A DNA stretch of 18,593 bases from an uncultured Collinsella sp. (GTDB lineage Bacteria; Actinomycetota; Coriobacteriia; Coriobacteriales; Coriobacteriaceae), in contig CABUDZ010000037.1 of the NCBI GenBank assembly GCA_902490445.1, forward strand, positions 1-18,593, read 5' to 3'. The notes beneath the pieces were generated by a model, which saw nothing but the letters and a program-made list of their open reading frames with translations, was not told where the DNA came from and did not search any database. Positions 16,125 to 18,593 of this stretch are shown piece by piece (position 1 is the stretch's first letter; each line of letters begins with the position of its first letter). A program made the translations under genes and the position numbers.

Positions 16125-17264
16125 ATGGAACTCGACAAACAACAGATTAAGCGACTGCGCGAGCGCCATCACCGGCGCCACGATATTCGGCCGCTTCACA
16201 CCAAGGCCGCCGACGAGACCGCGCGCTTCTTAAAGCGCGCATTCAACATTCGTGAGGGTCGCGCACCCTACCACGTGATCCGCAAGCGTTTTGTAAACGG
16301 GGCGCGCCTGACCGGCTCGCACCTGTGCATCCTCATCATCGCCATGCTCATCGCGAGCATCGGCCTCGATATCGACTCGGACATCGCCATCGTGGGCGCC
16401 ATGCTCATCTGTCCGCTCATGGGATCGGTCCTTGCCATGGCATACGGCGTCGCCACGCTCGACCGCGATATTACTGTCGAGTCCATTGCCGGCCTCGCAC
16501 TGCAGATGGCCTTATGCCTGATCACATCCACGCTGTACTTTAAGCTCTCGCCGCTCGGAACCACCACGGCCGCCATCATCGACAACTCGACGCCCACCGT
16601 CTGGGACCTCGCCGTGGCGCTCGCGGGCGGCTTTGCGGGCGGGCTGGGCAACTCGCGCGACCAGGAACCCGCAACGCTCATCGCCGGCGTGGCCGTGGCG
16701 ACCGCGCTCATGCCGCCCCTGTGCGCGGCGGGCTATGGCATCGCCATCGCAAGCGGGTCGCTGTTTCTTTCAGCCCTCTACGAGTTTGGCATCAACGTGG
16801 TCTTTATCGCACTGGCTGCCGAAGCCGTGCTGCTTCTTTTGCGCGTGCCGCTCAAACGTGACCTCAACGGCGACGGCATTGTGACCGCCGAGGAAAACGC
16901 CGAGGTCGATGAGCTGTCACACAAGGTGCGCCGCCGCATCATCGTGGGCACGGTGATCTTTGCCATCCCCTGCATCGTTATGACGGCGGGGTCTATTGGC
17001 TCGGCGCAGGCCGGCGTGCAGGACGGTTACGGCGTCACCGAAACCACGCGCGAGCTTGCCGCGGTGCTGCCGGGTTTTAAGGATTACACCGTTGCCGTCG
17101 AGACCTCGGCCACCGAAGGCGAGGAGGAGGGCCTTGTCGAGCGCGAGGTTGTCGCCCATGTGACGACAAGCGAGGCGCTTGGGGCACACGACCGCCGTGT
17201 AGCCCGCAAGCTCATCGACCTCAATGTGCCCGAGCTCGATCGCGTGGAGTTTGATGTGCAGTAA
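16125..17264 (+). CDS. DUF389-family membrane protein with an EF-hand-like loop
   Basis: 379 residues. A basic N-terminus (residues 1-60) precedes about six membrane helices. Family motifs are IGLDIDSDIAIVGAMLICPLMG (about residues 79-100), ALAGGFAGGLGNSRDQEP (near 166-182) and GVAVATALMPPLCAAGYG (188-204). The function of DUF389 proteins is unknown. Between the fifth and sixth helices, residues 246-257 (DLNGDGIVTAEE) match a 12-residue EF-hand loop (Asp1, Asn3, Asp5, Gly6, Glu12). The C-terminal region (about 295-379) is soluble and acidic. The start at 16125 has AGGTGA correctly placed just upstream; another in-frame ATG at 16095 has AAGGA 11 bases away. Both are possible. Confidence 0.8.
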   Translation: MELDKQQIKRLRERHHRRHDIRPLHTKAADETARFLKRAFNIREGRAPYHVIRKRFVNGARLTGSHLCILIIAMLIASIGLDIDSDIAIVGAMLICPLMGSVLAMAYGVATLDRDITVESIAGLALQMALCLITSTLYFKLSPLGTTTAAIIDNSTPTVWDLAVALAGGFAGGLGNSRDQEPATLIAGVAVATALMPPLCAAGYGIAIASGSLFLSALYEFGINVVFIALAAEAVLLLLRVPLKRDLNGDGIVTAEENAEVDELSHKVRRRIIVGTVIFAIPCIVMTAGSIGSAQAGVQDGYGVTETTRELAAVLPGFKDYTVAVETSATEGEEEGLVEREVVAHVTTSEALGAHDRRVARKLIDLNVPELDRVEFDVQ

Positions 17265-17338
17265 TACGCGACGTGGGATGGATGCGCGCAGCCGCGAGTC
17301 ACGACATGGCGCAGACGTGACGCGGGCCACGAGCAAAT

Positions 17339-17378
17339 AGCGGGGCGCGGTCCATGGCCGCGCTCCGCTCGCTGATTT
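17339..17378. terminator. Terminator between convergent genes
   Basis: Arms 17339-17350 and 17358-17369 form a 12-bp stem, with one G-U wobble on the plus strand, and a 7-base loop. The plus strand continues CGCTGATTTATT. It lies 75 bases after the DUF389 stop and 20 bases beyond the stop of the convergent hypothetical gene, so it can serve either. Confidence 0.6.
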
Positions 17379-17389
17379 ATTGCCGTGAA

Positions 17390-17839
17390 TCAGCTGTCCG
17401 CATCGACATCGCCAGACTCCACTGTAAACGCCGGACCGGTACTCACCAGATAAAAACGGGTCACCCTGGTATCTCTAAATAGGTAGAGCAAGCCCTGATC
17501 GCGTCGGCGCGAAATATACGCCACGTGGACCGTACCGAATTCTTCGCCGTTTTCCTTCTTTAATATCAGGATGTTGGGGTCATCCGTACGCTTAAACTGC
17601 CCGTCTGTGCAGATTCCGTCTTGGTCGACCAGCTGCCATCGACAGTTGTCCTCCTCAAGAAAAGCCAGGGTTTCCCGACTTGTTTCGTCATCCCGATAGT
17701 AACCGTCAATGGCAAAGCCTTCGGAAGCACATTCCTGCATATAGGATGTTTCTCGACTTATAGCGAACTGCCCTATAGCGCCCAGGAGCACAGCTAGGCA
17801 AACCACTGCAAGGGTTATCGAAATAACACGGCGATCCAT
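17390..17839 (-). CDS. Small membrane-anchored hypothetical protein
   Basis: 149 residues that I do not recognise. A single hydrophobic helix (about residues 5-27, ISITLAVVCLAVLLGAIGQF) after MDRR suggests an anchored or exported protein with the body outside. There is no lipobox: the Cys at 14 lies within the helix. The rest has a short beta-rich pattern (CRWQLVDQDGICTDGQFKRTDD, trimmed here in meaning only, then VHVAYISRR and LLYLFRDTRVTRFYLVS) with three further Cys. Codon use is less GC-rich than in neighbouring genes. No good ribosome site precedes the ATG at 17839, so the start is uncertain. Confidence 0.6.
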   Translation of the reverse strand: MDRRVISITLAVVCLAVLLGAIGQFAISRETSYMQECASEGFAIDGYYRDDETSRETLAFLEEDNCRWQLVDQDGICTDGQFKRTDDPNILILKKENGEEFGTVHVAYISRRRDQGLLYLFRDTRVTRFYLVSTGPAFTVESGDVDADS

Positions 17840-18253
17840 GTTAGCCCAACCGATAGTTGTTTAACGGAGCACGAAACATACCCGGAACCTCCGATATCAG
17901 GGGGAACGTCACCTACGGCCTGCCGGTAATCATATGTTTCCAACATCAAACCATATGACTACAACTCGTTGGAGATAGATTCCATAAACGGACAATGATA
18001 TACGGCGAACGGCTACACTTATCAATAAACCCAGAGTTATGGAAGCCGTTTTTCGTACTGCAAGATCGCAGTTTTCGGAAGTGCGGTGAAAAATCGAGTT
18101 CTGCCGACCAGACCGACTTTTTTAGCAACAAAACCGCAGGTCACAAGAGTTCAAAAGAGCAGTGTGCTCGAAGGTTCGGAGTTTTCCCCGCACTTCCGAA
18201 ATCCGAGTCCACGAAAGGCGTCGGCAAGGCCATTTGCGCAACATGTATCCAGT
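17840..18253. other. Non-coding stretch with inverted repeats
   Basis: More than 400 bases without a convincing gene. GC content is lower than in the rest of the window. It contains a dyad TCATATG/CATATGA (17930-17936 and 17952-17958) and the longer inverted repeat at 18073-18201. Short open frames here (for example 86 codons at 17995-18255, plus) have no ribosome site worth noting and cross the repeat, so they are not called. Confidence 0.5.
18073..18201. repeat. Inverted-repeat element
   Basis: 20-base arms at 18073-18092 (TTTCGGAAGTGCGGTGAAAA) and 18182-18201 are inverted copies with a single mismatch, separated by 89 bases. The whole is AT-richer than its surroundings. Read in either direction the arms encode FSPHFRK, which explains the look-alike peptides on both strands. 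It could be a dispersed non-coding repeat or a mobile-element remnant; copy number cannot be judged from this window. Confidence 0.55.
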
Positions 18254-18286
18254 AAAAAAGGGCCGCAGCCGGTACGGCTACCACCC
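18254..18286 (-). terminator. Strong terminator of the decayed activase gene
   Basis: On the minus strand, arms from 18286-18275 and 18271-18260 form a 12-position stem with one mismatch and two G-U wobbles, a 3-base loop, and six U (plus-strand A at 18254-18259). On the plus strand three of these positions would be mismatches, so the strand is clear. It lies 50 bases after the remnant's stop at 18337. Confidence 0.8.
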
Positions 18287-18336
18287 TTCCGTCTCATATC
18301 TAGCCCGAAGCAGGTCGGCTACTTCTTAATACCGCG

Positions 18337-18559
18337 TCACAGACGCTTTGCGACCGATGCCACGGCCTCCTCGCTAACCGAATCGCAGGCAGGCGAAGGG
18401 CTGCGTGCAGATGATGTTGGACGCACCGCGATCGATCAGGTCGAGTATCTCGGCCGTGAGCAGCCAGACCTCGCCCATGTTATTACATACCGAAAGCACC
18501 GTGCGGGCCTTGTCGGCCATGGCGCCAACACCTGAAGATTTTGTCCGCAACTCAAAGAG
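18337..18559 (-). pseudogene. Remnant of an acyl-CoA dehydratase activase (2-hydroxyglutaryl-CoA dehydratase activator type)
   Basis: From an in-frame stop at 18560-18562 the minus strand reads MADKARTVLSVCNNMGEVWL, then LTAEILDLIDRGASNIICTQ and PFACLRFG, before a TAG at 18374-18376. This matches the C-terminal region of activase proteins, where GEGWxLTxEMxxLI and NIxCxQPFxCLPNHV are conserved. The expected PNHV and the following KELRR and DYDPGASEVNQLNR segments are missing. In the next frame CDSVSEEAVASVAKRL runs to a TGA at 18337-18339 and looks like the original C-terminus. The remnant therefore appears to have lost upstream sequence and an internal block. The activase family uses ATP and a 4Fe-4S cluster to reduce the dehydratase; this copy cannot do so. 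Identification is by motif recall. Confidence 0.7.
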
Positions 18560-18593
18560 CTAGGAGGTTGATAAAATCCAGAAACATCATGGC

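Noticed and set aside
17930..17958. TCATATG dyad as an operator of the small hypothetical gene
   Set aside because: Short and AT-rich enough to occur by chance, and no matching promoter could be placed around it.
17995..18255. Small plus-strand open frame of 86 codons in the terminal repeat region
   Set aside because: It crosses the inverted repeat, has no good ribosome site, and the opposite strand shows a mirror-like peptide from the same arms.

Overview
The window reads as chromosomal DNA from a high-GC Gram-positive anaerobe of the class Coriobacteriia, most likely Collinsella or a close relative. The basis is the gene set (YitT, a split Asp23/AmaP envelope cassette, YebC, Lgt, a short NifU-domain protein, dCMP deaminase, CoaX, an OPT transporter, a DUF389 protein), strongly GC-biased third codon positions, Shine-Dalgarno-led starts, and short hairpin repeats at gene ends. 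The genus is an inference from memory of these families; no search was run.

Layout. Positions 1-216 hold two terminator-like hairpins. At 217-1854 (minus) is a YtcJ-type metal-dependent amidohydrolase, divergent from an M20D amidohydrolase/peptidase (2022-3485, plus) that ends in a strong hairpin. A minus-strand run follows: a zinc-ribbon membrane protein with a Pro-Glu tail (3626-4918), a YitT-family membrane protein (5069-6091), and a four-gene envelope-stress cassette (7771 down to 6297). In that cassette AmaP appears as two overlapping genes, followed by a small membrane protein and Asp23. YebC (7938-8744), a large DUF6020-like membrane protein (8909-11092), lgt (11168-11989), a NifU-domain protein (12099-12377), a dCMP deaminase (12550-13074) and coaX (13162-14013) complete the run. 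The strand then switches at a divergent promoter region to an OPT-family transporter (14206-15909) and a DUF389 membrane protein (16125-17264). Convergent to these is a small membrane-anchored hypothetical protein (17390-17839). The last 750 bases are mostly non-coding. They hold an inverted-repeat element, a strong minus-strand terminator, and a decayed fragment of an acyl-CoA dehydratase activase gene.

How it fits together. Most genes are housekeeping or nutrient-handling: peptide uptake (OPT) and amide or peptide cleavage (M20D, YtcJ-like), lipoprotein maturation (Lgt), Fe-S assembly (NifU domain), dUMP supply (dCMP deaminase) and CoA synthesis (CoaX). The 6297-7771 genes form one transcription unit with overlapping reading frames. 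Most other genes look like single units with their own terminators.

I see no CRISPR array, phage, transposase, RNA gene or defence system. The observations most worth a second look are the activase pseudogene, the split AmaP, an EF-hand-like loop inside the DUF389 protein, a family of hairpins sitting on stop codons with a GGACAGG-like loop, and a dyad between the coaX and OPT promoters.
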